A stretch of DNA of 18,749 bases from DASZGL01 sp035938875 (GCA_035938875.1 DASZGL010000062.1:1-18749), one strand, 5' to 3'. Positions 8,201 to 15,838 are shown, counted from the stretch's first letter. Numbers and translations are program-made. Notes: a model not told the origin generated them from the sequence alone.

Positions 8201-8739
8201 GCGACGAGGATCCCGCCCGGCTCGCATGTCTGCTCGAGCCGCGCGGCAACGTTGACGACGTCACCCGTGGCCATCGGCTCACCGGCCACGGGCGCGGTCC
8301 TGGTGATGGCCTCCCCGGTGTTCACCCCCATGCGCATCGCCAGCGCGAGTCCGTAGCGCTCGCTCAGGGTGCGGTTGAGCTCGCCCAGCCGGCTGCGCAT
8401 CCGCAATGCCGCGCGAAGTGCGCGCGCAGGGTCGTCGTCGTGCGCGGCGGGAACGCCGAATGCGGCGACGATGGCGTCGCCGATGAACTTCTCGACGGTG
8501 CCGCCCTCGGCCTCGATCTCGGCGCGCATGGCGTCGAAATAGGCACGCATCACCTCGGAGAGCCGCTCGGGATCGAGGCGTTCGCCGAGCCCGGTCGAGC
8601 CGGTGAGGTCGGCGAAGAGGATGGTCACGAGCTTGCGCTCCGTCGCCACGACGGCCAGGTCCTCGAGAGGCACGGCGCACGCCTGGCAGAACCTCGCCCG
8701 GTCGGAGTTCTCCTCTCCGCAGCTGGCGCAGATCCGCAC
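5239..8739 (-). CDS. Class III nucleotidyl cyclase / AAA ATPase / TPR regulatory protein
   Basis: A 1166-residue multidomain protein. Residues 4-21 form a zinc ribbon (C4-x2-C7-x10-C18-x2-C21). A class III cyclase domain follows (about 33-215), with metal-binding D44 (FADLTG) and D88 (EKFIGDAIVAAFG), substrate-specifying K84 and D160, and transition-state N163 and R167 (VVNVAARLE). The set is complete, so it should make cyclic AMP. Next comes an AAA/STAND-type ATPase with Walker A GDAGVGKS (261-268) and Walker B LLVIVDD (392-398), then a long helical C-terminus of TPR type (from about residue 600). No membrane segment is seen, so it is probably a soluble sensor in which the NTPase/TPR part gates the cyclase. 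The architecture is well known in actinobacteria and relatives; the signal is unknown. GTG 8739 is preceded by TAAACT at 6 nt. It is divergent from the helicase gene. Confidence 0.93.
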   Translation of the reverse strand: MRICASCGEENSDRARFCQACAVPLEDLAVVATERKLVTILFADLTGSTGLGERLDPERLSEVMRAYFDAMRAEIEAEGGTVEKFIGDAIVAAFGVPAAHDDDPARALRAALRMRSRLGELNRTLSERYGLALAMRMGVNTGEAITRTAPVAGEPMATGDVVNVAARLEQTCEPGGILVAERTARAVRGFRFEDASSLVLRGRDVPMNARLLAGADEDRAGRGLPAMRVRMVGRDHELGILTSQFSRVDVERRPHLVTVYGDAGVGKSRLISEFAAWAQALDHPAGVVHGRCLSYGEGVGYWPLAEILKERAAVLDTDASDVALRRVRELGAALLTPDIAADPARSIAALGHTVGLDDPDVDFGGLPARQVRLEIHAAWRSFFSALARTNPLLVIVDDIHWADAAMLDLLEELGTRVRGPVMFICSSRPELTARRPGWGGGRRDVSSVLLEPLSGADADLLVHQLLEVDDIPNAVKRRILDRAEGNPFFLEEIIRRLLDEGMIIRSEDGWQAASAIAEVTIPDTVQGVLAARVDLLDPLHKRALQMAATVGRVFWTDPVRRLVGEGADLDALLERLEERELVVEQLGSAMAGQREYTFKHGLTRDVAYESLPHRDRARAHQLVADWLEETTGERRAEFYELLAFHYEQAHRYALESDHATAEPPRRRALDYLLLAARQANARLAINAAQRLAERALELAAGGRERALALTVLGQVATNDFRGDDVWRCYTEAADAMLAAAPGEHDTIALLCGRALEVPVRNGGLLAHTVVADSDIRRYMEMGFANAGEGDSEALARLLTCRCSLPFRYAAIASPEAVRSIVDGERAAAIAERLNRPDLLSAALDSINVHQLERGLFGEMERTVARRAALLPQMNDPWEIADAYNMMGWAATVLGKYREVLDIAATATKTSTAATEARIVAQLVIPWSTIARMRLGDFAGCLEDFAEGMRMLGDRAANPVPFFTRHYGCAAFVHELRGDSDAADRILGPLQLALVPNTPEVVLSWARSWQALILAHRDRAEEARAVLEQVRGWRQWRAFALEALCDIVAAQQQWDDALGVWTEARTAAAEGESRSMPCYADRLEGRAATAGGDHATAVALLTRAAHGFEEIEARWELACTRLSLAEALRRHGERDTARAELLRAEPVFAELRSLRELDEARAALASL

Positions 8740-8751
8740 GCGGCAAGTTTA
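8740..8751 (-). promoter_or_regulatory. Leaderless -10 for the cyclase gene
   Basis: On the minus strand TAAACT (8751-8746) is followed by exactly 6 nt and GTG 8739, with no Shine-Dalgarno. It is the strongest -10 of the leaderless set. Confidence 0.55.
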
Positions 8752-8807
8752 CGGAGGGCTGGCCGTGCGACGTTGGGACTGGGCGCGGCTGCGCGAGCGC
8801 GACGCAG

Positions 8808-8822
8808 TAGGCTGAGGCGGCG
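8808..8822 (+). promoter_or_regulatory. Near-leaderless -10 for the helicase gene
   Basis: TAGGCT (8808-8813) lies 9 nt before ATG 8823, which predicts a leader of only 2-3 nt. GAGGCGG in the spacer is a poor Shine-Dalgarno and would be too close to the ATG to work well. Confidence 0.35.
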
Positions 8823-11657
8823 ATGCCGACCGTCCCCCTCGATGCCGACCAGCAGGCGGCCGTCGCCCATCGCGATGGCGCCTGCCTGGTGCTGGCCGGG
8901 CCGGGAAGCGGCAAGACCCGCGTCATCGTCGAGCGTTTCCTGGCACTGTGCGCCGACGGCGTCGGCCCCGATCGCCAGCTGGTGCTCACCTACACCATCA
9001 GGGCCGCCGGGGAGATGCGCCGGCGTGCCGAGGAGGTCAGCGGGCCCTCCCTCGGCGAGGTGGCGCTGCTCAACTTCCACTCGTTCGCGCGGCGCGTCCT
9101 GCGCGAGTGGGGCTGGCTCATCGGCATCCCGCCGACGTTCCACATCGCCGACCACGCCGAGCAGTGGCTGCACCTCGACGCGGTCCTCCAGGAGATGCGG
9201 CCGCGGACACTGTGGAATCCGTTACGTCCCCACGACCTCGTCGACGGTCTGCTCTCGCTTATCGGCACCGCCAAACAGGAGCTCATCACCCCCGAGCACT
9301 ACGCATCGTGGGCGGCGGCAAGGCTGGAACAGCCGGTGGATGACGCCGAACGCCTGCTGCTTCTTCGGCATCAGGAGTCGGCCGAGGTCTACGCGCGGCT
9401 CGACGAACGACACCGCAGTCGCGCCGCGCTCGACCACGACGACTGCATCCTGTACGCGGAACGGTTGCTGCGCGAGAACCCGGCGGTGCGCACCGCGCTG
9501 TGTGACCGCATCCGCCAGGTCATGGTCGACGAGTACCAGGACACCAACTATGCGCAGGCGAAGATGGTCGAGGCCCTGGTCGCCGGCCACGGCAACCTGC
9601 TCGTGGTCGCCGACGACGACCAGTCGATCTACAAGTTCCGCGGCGCCAGTCGCGCCAACCTGGAGCGGTTCCAGCGCCTCTATCCGGGCCATGCAACGGT
9701 GGTGCTGCACACCAACTACCGCAGCACGGCAAAGATCGTGGCCACCTGCCGCGCGCTCATCGCCACCGCCGATCCCTTGACCCGAGTGGCCAAAGACGTG
9801 CAGGCCAGCCGCGGCGGGGGCACCGCCGTCGAGGTCTGGACGGCGACCGACGAGCGCAGTGAGGCTCTGGCGATCGCTGCGCAATGTCGCCAGCTCGTCG
9901 AATCAGGAACGTCGCCCGACCAGATCGCCTGGCTTTTCCGCCAGCACGCCGACATGCGCGCCGGGATGAATGCACTCCAGGAGCTGGGAGTCCCCTACCG
10001 CATTCATGGCGGTCACGGGTACTGGCAGCAACCCGAGATCAAAGCGCTGATGGCCCTGCTCAACGCCGTTGACGATCCCACCGACTCGCAGGCGATGCTG
10101 CGCTGCCTGCATCTCCCTTCATGGGCGGTGAGCAACCGGGGACGGTTGGCGCTGGCGCGCGCCTGCGACCGGGTGGAGATTCCATTGTGCGAACTGGTCA
10201 ACGATGCTGCGATCAGCAACCTCGACGACGTGGACGGCGTCGCGGCGCAGCGATGTGCCTCGGCCCTTGTCGAGCTCAGCGCCAGCAGCCTCCACGCCGA
10301 CGTCCGTGACCTCTTCTTCGATGCGCTCGAGGCCAGCGGTTTCATGGGAATCCTCGACCTCACAAGAGATATCGAGCGCGTTCAGGCGGGCACCAACCTC
10401 AATCGCTTCGGCGAGCTTCTCGAGAGTTTCGCCGAATGGAGCGAGGACCTCCGGCTGCGCGCCGCGCTGCGCTATCTCACCGTCATGCGCGACTCGGGAA
10501 AGACCGACGACATCCCCGAGATCGAGACGGTCGACGAGGGCGTCACCCTGTTGACCGCACACGGGTCGAAGGGGTTGGAATGGCCGGTTGTCATCGTCGG
10601 ACACTGCAGCGACGATCGCTGGCCGGGACGCGGTGGATTCGGCGCCCGCCTGCAGATCCCTGATGAGCTCGTTCCCGAGCAGGCGCCACCGGGTGACAGC
10701 CACGTCGACGAGGAGCGCCGTCTTCTCTATGTGGCCTGCACGCGTGCCAGGGACCGTCTCATCCTCAGCCATGCGCAGCACTATCCGCAGTCGTTCCGCG
10801 AGGAGCGGCAGAGTCGGTTTCTCACCGCCATCGCCGCCCACCCCGCCGCTCCAGTCCCGGTCGCGGTGCCATTCGTCGCACCGGCGCCTCGGCGACGCCT
10901 GCCACGCGGTGACGGGCGGCAGGCACCACCGACCGAGGTGAGCGTCAGCGAGCTGCGTGATTTTCGCGACTGCCCGCGCCGCTACGAATACGGGCACCGG
11001 TATCGATTGCCGGTGCGCACCTCGGTGCAGCAATGGTACGGCACGCTGGTGCACCGCACTCTGGAACGCGCTGCGCGACTGCGCCTCGCCGGCGAGGACG
11101 TCGATTCTGACCGGATGAGCGAGCTGTGGGCACAGGCGTGGGACGGTGATGCCGGTCCCAAGGGGCTGCACGCGACGCTGCGCGACTACGGCGAGGACAG
11201 CCTGCGCCGTTACGCGGAGAGCGATGCCTGGACGTCGGCGCGGATCGCGTCCGTCGAGGAGCGCTTCGCGGTATCCGTCGACGCCGCGGCACTCTCCGGA
11301 CGTTTCGACCGCATCGACAAGGGCAGTGGCACACCGGTGGTGATCGACTACAAGACCGGACCGCCGCGCACCGAGGAGGCAGCATCACGTGACCTGCAGG
11401 TGCGCGCCTACGCCGTCGCCCTCGCCCAACGCGAGCGCGCCGACAGCTGCGCCGTCGAACTGCACCACCTGCAGACCGCGGAGGTCACCCGCGTGGAGTT
11501 CGACAAGTCCACGCTGCACCGCGCCTTCGGTCATGTCTCGGCGACGGCCGGCGACCTGATTCGCGCCTGGGAGGACAGACACTTCCCGCCCAATCCAGCG
11601 CCGTGGCGCTGCCGCCGCTGCGACTACCGCACCATCTGCGACGAGCGAGCCGAGTAG
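8823..11657 (+). CDS. UvrD/PcrA-type helicase fused to an iron-sulfur PD-(D/E)XK nuclease
   Basis: A 944-residue superfamily 1A helicase with a RecB-family nuclease domain. Helicase motifs: I GPGSGKT (26-32), II VDEYQD (235-240), III DDDQSIYKFRGA (264-275), IV NYRST (298-302), V LLTAHGSKGLEW, and VI EERRLLYVACTRARDRL. Motif Ia reads TYTIRAAGEM, not the usual TFTNKAAxEM. The nuclease has H744, D829 (GRFDRID) and D842-Y-K844 (VIDYKTG). Four cysteines frame it: C717 (FRDCPRRYEY) and C930-x2-C933-x5-C939, the spacing of the AddB 4Fe-4S cluster. The expected role is ATP-driven unwinding and resection of DNA ends in recombinational repair. AdnA/AdnB and AddAB work as two-subunit machines; no partner gene is adjacent. 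ATG 8823 is the first in-frame start after the promoter. It ends 12 bp from the convergent hydrolase gene. Confidence 0.93.
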   Translation: MPTVPLDADQQAAVAHRDGACLVLAGPGSGKTRVIVERFLALCADGVGPDRQLVLTYTIRAAGEMRRRAEEVSGPSLGEVALLNFHSFARRVLREWGWLIGIPPTFHIADHAEQWLHLDAVLQEMRPRTLWNPLRPHDLVDGLLSLIGTAKQELITPEHYASWAAARLEQPVDDAERLLLLRHQESAEVYARLDERHRSRAALDHDDCILYAERLLRENPAVRTALCDRIRQVMVDEYQDTNYAQAKMVEALVAGHGNLLVVADDDQSIYKFRGASRANLERFQRLYPGHATVVLHTNYRSTAKIVATCRALIATADPLTRVAKDVQASRGGGTAVEVWTATDERSEALAIAAQCRQLVESGTSPDQIAWLFRQHADMRAGMNALQELGVPYRIHGGHGYWQQPEIKALMALLNAVDDPTDSQAMLRCLHLPSWAVSNRGRLALARACDRVEIPLCELVNDAAISNLDDVDGVAAQRCASALVELSASSLHADVRDLFFDALEASGFMGILDLTRDIERVQAGTNLNRFGELLESFAEWSEDLRLRAALRYLTVMRDSGKTDDIPEIETVDEGVTLLTAHGSKGLEWPVVIVGHCSDDRWPGRGGFGARLQIPDELVPEQAPPGDSHVDEERRLLYVACTRARDRLILSHAQHYPQSFREERQSRFLTAIAAHPAAPVPVAVPFVAPAPRRRLPRGDGRQAPPTEVSVSELRDFRDCPRRYEYGHRYRLPVRTSVQQWYGTLVHRTLERAARLRLAGEDVDSDRMSELWAQAWDGDAGPKGLHATLRDYGEDSLRRYAESDAWTSARIASVEERFAVSVDAAALSGRFDRIDKGSGTPVVIDYKTGPPRTEEAASRDLQVRAYAVALAQRERADSCAVELHHLQTAEVTRVEFDKSTLHRAFGHVSATAGDLIRAWEDRHFPPNPAPWRCRRCDYRTICDERAE

Positions 11658-11669
11658 CCGCGCCGGCTG

Positions 11670-12431
11670 TCAGCGCAGCGGGGCGAACCAGCCGAGCATC
11701 TCGCCCCAAGCGGCGTGCGCGGCTTTCTCCTTGTACGTCGGCCGGTAGTCGGCGAAGAGCGCGTGGCCGGCGTCCTCGTAGATGACGATGCGATGCGCCT
11801 TGCCGTGCTGCTGCAGCGCCGCCCTGAGCTCCTCGATGTCGTCGCCGTTGGGGTTCTGGTCCTCGGCGCCGAAGATCCCCAGCAGCGGGCAGCTCAGCTG
11901 GGCGACGCGTTCGACGACCACCTCGGGATGAGCCTCGTCGACGGTTGCGGTACGCCGGGTGATGCGACCGCCCCAGCAATCAACGGCGGCGTCGAGCACA
12001 CCGCGATGTGTGGCAAGCAGTAGAGCAAGGCGTCCGCCCATGCAGAACCCGATGGCGCCGATGCGGCCGTTGCTGCGCGGCTGGGCGCGCAGCCATTCGA
12101 CACCGACGCGCATGTCGCTGACGGCGTCGGCGTCGCGGAGCTCGCCGATCTTGGCCACCACCGCGGCCACGTCGCCGGGGTCGGGCGGTCCGCCGATGCG
12201 GGCGAAGAGGTCCGGCGCGAGTGCGGCGAATCCCTGCGCGGCGAAGCGGCGGCAGACGTCCTCGATGTGGGCGTTGACGCCGTACGCCTCATGGACGACG
12301 AGGATCCCGGGCGTCGCGGCGGCATCTCGTGGCCATGCCGCGTACGCGGAGAAGGTGTGCTCGCCGTTGCGCAGCGCCGGAGTCGCCTCCTCCAGCGCCG
12401 AACGATCGAGCACCTCACCGGGTATCGACAC
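11670..12431 (-). CDS. Dienelactone hydrolase family protein
   Basis: A 253-residue alpha/beta hydrolase of the DLH type, cytoplasmic, expected to hydrolyse a small ester or lactone. The catalytic triad is complete: C130 in GFCMGG (the DLH cysteine nucleophile elbow), D191 in FGAEDQNP, and H223 in DAGHALFAD. E48 in VVHEAYG matches the DLH glutamate that activates the cysteine. The extra 20-25 N-terminal residues before the core are normal for carboxymethylenebutenolidase-like members. No aromatic-degradation genes are nearby, so the true substrate may not be dienelactone. GTG 12431 is chosen: TACGGT lies exactly 6 nt upstream and no Shine-Dalgarno is present. It is convergent with the helicase gene and divergent from the DJ-1 gene 76 bp away. 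Confidence 0.92.
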   Translation of the reverse strand: MSIPGEVLDRSALEEATPALRNGEHTFSAYAAWPRDAAATPGILVVHEAYGVNAHIEDVCRRFAAQGFAALAPDLFARIGGPPDPGDVAAVVAKIGELRDADAVSDMRVGVEWLRAQPRSNGRIGAIGFCMGGRLALLLATHRGVLDAAVDCWGGRITRRTATVDEAHPEVVVERVAQLSCPLLGIFGAEDQNPNGDDIEELRAALQQHGKAHRIVIYEDAGHALFADYRPTYKEKAAHAAWGEMLGWFAPLR

Positions 12432-12443
12432 AGCCGCACCGTA
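12432..12443 (-). promoter_or_regulatory. Leaderless -10 for the dienelactone hydrolase gene
   Basis: On the minus strand TACGGT (12443-12438), 6 nt, then GTG 12431. There is no Shine-Dalgarno. Confidence 0.5.
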
Positions 12444-12469
12444 GCAGGAGCCGGCAGGGCGGCGACGAC

Positions 12470-12499
12470 TACCATGGACGCCCGGCCATCACCTGAGGA
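12470..12499 (+). promoter_or_regulatory. -10 and Shine-Dalgarno of the DJ-1/PfpI gene
   Basis: TACCAT (12470-12475) is a candidate -10 giving a leader of about 26 nt. TGAGGA (12494-12499) lies 8 nt before GTG 12508 and supports that start. Confidence 0.4.
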
Positions 12500-12507
12500 C
12501 AGCATCA

Positions 12508-13161
12508 GTGGACGTCGTCGTCCTCATATTCGACCACCTGACGGCCCTCGACGCCGTCGGCCCGTACGAGGTGCTCAGCCGCGTACCCGATTCACGCGTG
12601 CGCTTCGTCGCCATCGAGCCCGGGCCGGTGCGGACGGACACCGGCGCGCTGGCGCTGATCGCCGATCACGGTATCGACGCCGTCAGTGCTGCCGACATCC
12701 TCGTCATCCCCGGCGGTCCCGGGGAGGCGGAGATGCGGCGCCGGCCCGAGGTCCTCGACTGGGTGCGCTCGATCCATGCGACGACGCGCTGGACCGCATC
12801 GGTGTGCACCGGTGCTCTGCTGCTCGCCGCCGCCGGTCTGCTCGACGGCTTGCCGGCGACGACGCACTGGCTCGCGCGGGACACGCTGCGTGAGCTCGGT
12901 GCACAGCCGCGGCCCGACCGCGTCGTTGTCGCCGGGAGGATCATCACCGCGGCCGGCGTCTCCGCAGGAATCGACATGGCACTGCGATTGGTCCAGCTCG
13001 AGCTCGGTGACGATGTCGCCGCCGCGATCCAGCTCGGCATCGAGTACGACCCGCAGCCGCCGCTCGACGCGGGTTCGCCGGACAAGGCCCCGCCGCACAT
13101 CGTCGAGGCGCTGCGGCGCCGCAGCCGCTTCCTCGTCGATGCCTCGCCCGCCCCGCGCTAG
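12508..13161 (+). CDS. DJ-1/PfpI family protein, isonitrile hydratase-like
   Basis: A 217-residue class I glutamine amidotransferase-like protein of the DJ-1/PfpI superfamily. Nucleophile-elbow C100 is in ASVCTGALLL, with IPGGPGEAEM (67-76) forming the loop before it. D15 and E21 in ALDAVGPYEVL are near the positions used by isonitrile (isocyanide) hydratases, and GLPATTHW (114-121) is also shared with that group and with the sensor domains of AraC-type regulators. No helix-turn-helix domain follows, so this is a stand-alone enzyme or chaperone-like protein, not a transcription factor. Isonitrile hydration is a plausible guess only. GTG 12508 has TGAGGA 8 nt upstream. The PIG-L gene begins 11 nt after the stop, but it also has its own -10 overlapping this gene's stop codon. 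Confidence 0.88.
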   Translation: MDVVVLIFDHLTALDAVGPYEVLSRVPDSRVRFVAIEPGPVRTDTGALALIADHGIDAVSAADILVIPGGPGEAEMRRRPEVLDWVRSIHATTRWTASVCTGALLLAAAGLLDGLPATTHWLARDTLRELGAQPRPDRVVVAGRIITAAGVSAGIDMALRLVQLELGDDVAAAIQLGIEYDPQPPLDAGSPDKAPPHIVEALRRRSRFLVDASPAPR

Positions 13162-13172
13162 GATTGGCGACC
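13159..13172 (+). promoter_or_regulatory. Internal near-leaderless promoter for the PIG-L gene
   Basis: TAGGAT (13159-13164) begins with the TAG stop codon of the DJ-1 gene and is followed by 8 nt and ATG 13173. Its AGGA could equally be read as a weak Shine-Dalgarno at 9-nt spacing. Either reading favours ATG 13173 over TTG 13164. Confidence 0.4.
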
Positions 13173-13892
13173 ATGCCAGACACCGAGACCGTCGACCGCA
13201 TCCTCGTCGTCTCTGCCCACCCTGACGACGTCGACTTCGGTGCCGCGGGGTCCATCGCCACCTGGACAGACGCGGGGATCGAGGTCAGCTACTGCATGGT
13301 CACCGACGGTGACGCCGGCGGCTCCGACGAGAGCATGTCGCGCGCCGAGATGGCCCGCATCCGTCGCGCCGAGCAGACCGCGGCGGCGGCCACGGTCGGC
13401 GTGCACGACCTCCACTGGCTGGGTTACCCGGACGGCCGCCTGGCTGCGACCATCGAGCTGCGTCGCGACATCACCCGGGTCATCCGCCAGGTGCGCCCGC
13501 AGCGCGTCGTCCTGCAGTCGCCGGAGCGCAACTACTCGCGCATCTTCGCCAGCCATCCGGATCACCTCGCCGCCGGCGAAGCGGCGCTCTGCGCCGTCTA
13601 TCCCGACTCGCGCAATCCCTTCGCTCACCCCGAGCTGCTGGATATCGAGCGCCTCGAACCGCACACCGTGCGCGAGGCTTGGCTGATGGCCCACCCCGAC
13701 GCCGACACGTCTGTTGACATCACCGACGCCTTCGATCGCAAGATCGCCGCCCTGCGCTGCCACGAGAGCCAGGTGGGCGGGCGCGACGATCTGGCGGGGA
13801 TGCTGCGCGAGTGGTCGACGGCGATCGCCAAGCAACGCGGTCTACCCGACGGCCGGCTGGCTGAAGCCTTTCGCGTCATACAAGCGACGTGA
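13173..13892 (+). CDS. PIG-L family zinc deacetylase (LmbE-like)
   Basis: A 239-residue PIG-L/LmbE-type N-acetylglucosaminyl deacetylase relative (family of MshB, Mca and BshB). The zinc site is visible: H16-P-D-D19 in VSAHPDDVDFGAAG, with D18 as the likely general base, and H131 in the later SHPDHLAAG (128-131). The conserved first strand VDRILVVSAHPDD sits at the very N-terminus, and CMVTDGDAGGSDE matches the usual loop after the second strand. MshB and Mca act on mycothiol precursors and conjugates; whether this copy does so cannot be told here. ATG 13173 is preferred to an in-frame TTG three codons upstream, which lies within the TAGGAT element. The stop codon overlaps the next start (GTGA), so the S9 peptidase is translationally coupled to it. 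Confidence 0.92.
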   Translation: MPDTETVDRILVVSAHPDDVDFGAAGSIATWTDAGIEVSYCMVTDGDAGGSDESMSRAEMARIRRAEQTAAAATVGVHDLHWLGYPDGRLAATIELRRDITRVIRQVRPQRVVLQSPERNYSRIFASHPDHLAAGEAALCAVYPDSRNPFAHPELLDIERLEPHTVREAWLMAHPDADTSVDITDAFDRKIAALRCHESQVGGRDDLAGMLREWSTAIAKQRGLPDGRLAEAFRVIQAT

Positions 13893-15838
13893 GCGCAGCG
13901 TCGCCGCCATCGCGGCGCGCGGCGACGTGCGGATCGTGGCCGTCGCCGATCACCGCCGACATGGTCGTGGCCGGCGCGCTTCGGCTGGGACAGATCAGCG
14001 TCGACGGGGACGACGTGTACTGGATCGAGGGCCGGCCGGCCGAGGAGGGTCGCTACGCGCTGGTGCGCCGCAGCGCCGCCGGTGAGGTGTGCGATGTGCT
14101 GCCCGCACACTCCAACGCGCGCAGTCGCGTGCACGAATACGGAGGTCTCTCCTACGTCGCCGATGGCGGCACCGTGTGGTTCGTCGAGTTCGACGACCAG
14201 CGCGTTTACGCGCAGGCGGCGGGTGAGCAGCCTCGCGCGTTGACGCCGGCACAGGACCTGCGCTACGCGGACATGGTCATCGACTCGACGCGGAGCCGAC
14301 TGATCTGCGTGCACGAGGACCACACCCGCGGCGGCGCCGAGGCGGTCAACCTCGTTGCCGCGGTACCGTTCTCCGGCGGCAGCCCGCAGCCGCTTGTCGC
14401 CGGCGCCGACTTCTATGCCGCACCGCGCGTCAGTCCCGACGGCACACGGCTGTGCTGGCTCTCGTGGAACCACCCCAACATGCCGTGGGACGGCACCGAA
14501 CTGTGGGTCGCCGACATCGGCAGCGACGGTTCACTGGGCGCGGCGCGGCTGGTCGCGGGCAGCGCGAGCGAGTCGATCGCTCAGCCCACCTGGTCGCCCG
14601 GCGGTGTGCTCCACTTCATCTCCGACCGCAGCGGGTTCTGGAACCCCTACCGTTGCCCCGAGGAAGGGCCGCCGGTGCCCCTCGCGGAGATCGCCGCCGA
14701 GTTCTGTCCACCGGCCTGGGCGCTTGGCTACCAGAGCTACGTGTTCCTCGACGAGACGCGGATAGCCTGCGTCCCCAACGTCAACGGCGAAGCCAGCCTG
14801 TGCATCCTCGACTCGTCGAGCGGCGACCTCCAGGAGGTGACCACGCCGTACACCGACATGGGCGCGTATCTCTGCGTCCGTAGCAACAGCCTGGTCATGG
14901 ACGCGGCGTCACCGCAACATCCCCTGGCGGTCGTCGCGGTGCATACCGGCAGCGGCGACATCGAGGTCTATCGGCAAAGCTTCGAGGTGTCGGTCGACGG
15001 CGGTTACATCTCCGTGCCCGAGGCGATCGAGTACCCAACCGAGAACGGTCTTCGTGCCCACGGCTTCTACTACCCGCCCACCAACAAGGACGTCGTCGCG
15101 CCCGACGGGGAGCGGCCACCTCTTTTGGTGCGCAGCCACGGTGGACCGACGGCGGCGGCCAGCAGCGTTCTCAACCTCGACGTCCAGTACTGGACATCGC
15201 GTGGCATCGGCATTCTCGACGTCAACTACGGCGGTAGCACCGGGTACGGACGAGAGTACCGTCAGCGGCTCGACGGTCAGTGGGGCGTCGTCGACGTCGA
15301 CGACTGCGTCAACGCAGCGCGCTACCTGGTGGCGCGGGGCGACGTCGACGGTGCCCGCCTGCTCATCGACGGCGGCAGTGCTGGTGGTTACACCACGCTC
15401 TGCGCGCTGACCTTCCGCGACGCGTTCGCGGCCGGAGCAAGCCACTACGGGATCGGCGACCTGACCATCTTCGCCCACGAAACACACAAGTTCGAGTCGC
15501 GATATCTGCAACGGCTCGTCGGTCCCCTTCCAGAGAGAGCCGATCTCTACCACGACCGCTCACCCATCAACTACGTCGACCGGCTGTCCTGCCCGGTGAT
15601 CCTATTCCAGGGGCTCGAGGACGAAATCGTCCCGCCCAATCAGGCTGAATTGATGTTCGCCGCGCTGCGCCGCAAGGGCCTGCCCTGCGCCTATCTCGCC
15701 TTCCCCGGAGAGCAGCACGGTCTTCGCCGCGCGGAGAACATCCGCCGCGCCCTAGAGGCCGAGCTCTACTTCTTCTCGCGGGTCTTCGGCTTCGAGCTCG
15801 CCGACGCGATCGAACCCGTGGCCATCGAGAACATGTAG
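13889..15838 (+). CDS. S9 family prolyl oligopeptidase-type serine peptidase
   Basis: A 649-residue S9 peptidase of the dipeptidyl aminopeptidase/acylaminoacyl peptidase type. The N-terminal two thirds is a beta-propeller (recurring strands such as APRVSPDGTRLCWLSWNHP and QPTWSPGGVLHFISDRSGFWN). The C-terminal third is an alpha/beta hydrolase with S497 in GGSAGGYT, D578 in GLEDEIVPPNQ and H610 in GEQHGLR, so the triad is complete. The early GSWPSPITADMVVAG (residues 15-29) is a conserved opening, so the start must be upstream of ATG 13961. GTG 13889, overlapping the PIG-L stop as GTGA, fits. No signal peptide is seen; it is cytoplasmic, trimming peptides. The gene converges on the DUF2330 gene, with 10 bp between. 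The reason for pairing with a PIG-L enzyme is unknown. Confidence 0.93.
   Translation: MSAASPPSRRAATCGSWPSPITADMVVAGALRLGQISVDGDDVYWIEGRPAEEGRYALVRRSAAGEVCDVLPAHSNARSRVHEYGGLSYVADGGTVWFVEFDDQRVYAQAAGEQPRALTPAQDLRYADMVIDSTRSRLICVHEDHTRGGAEAVNLVAAVPFSGGSPQPLVAGADFYAAPRVSPDGTRLCWLSWNHPNMPWDGTELWVADIGSDGSLGAARLVAGSASESIAQPTWSPGGVLHFISDRSGFWNPYRCPEEGPPVPLAEIAAEFCPPAWALGYQSYVFLDETRIACVPNVNGEASLCILDSSSGDLQEVTTPYTDMGAYLCVRSNSLVMDAASPQHPLAVVAVHTGSGDIEVYRQSFEVSVDGGYISVPEAIEYPTENGLRAHGFYYPPTNKDVVAPDGERPPLLVRSHGGPTAAASSVLNLDVQYWTSRGIGILDVNYGGSTGYGREYRQRLDGQWGVVDVDDCVNAARYLVARGDVDGARLLIDGGSAGGYTTLCALTFRDAFAAGASHYGIGDLTIFAHETHKFESRYLQRLVGPLPERADLYHDRSPINYVDRLSCPVILFQGLEDEIVPPNQAELMFAALRRKGLPCAYLAFPGEQHGLRRAENIRRALEAELYFFSRVFGFELADAIEPVAIENM

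Noticed and set aside
8032..9780. 582-codon plus-strand frame spanning the cyclase start and helicase start
   Set aside because: Its translation becomes a low-complexity Ser/Arg/Pro/Thr run inside the helicase gene and has no start signal.
8823..11657. AdnAB or AddAB operon
   Set aside because: Only one motor-nuclease gene is present; neither flanking gene is a second subunit.
12508..13161. AraC-type (GlxA/FtrA-like) transcription factor
   Set aside because: The DJ-1/PfpI domain is present, but no C-terminal helix-turn-helix follows before the stop codon.
13164..13172. TTG start for the PIG-L gene
   Set aside because: The TTG overlaps the TAGGAT element; ATG 13173 has better spacing to it and places HPDD at the usual distance from the N-terminus.
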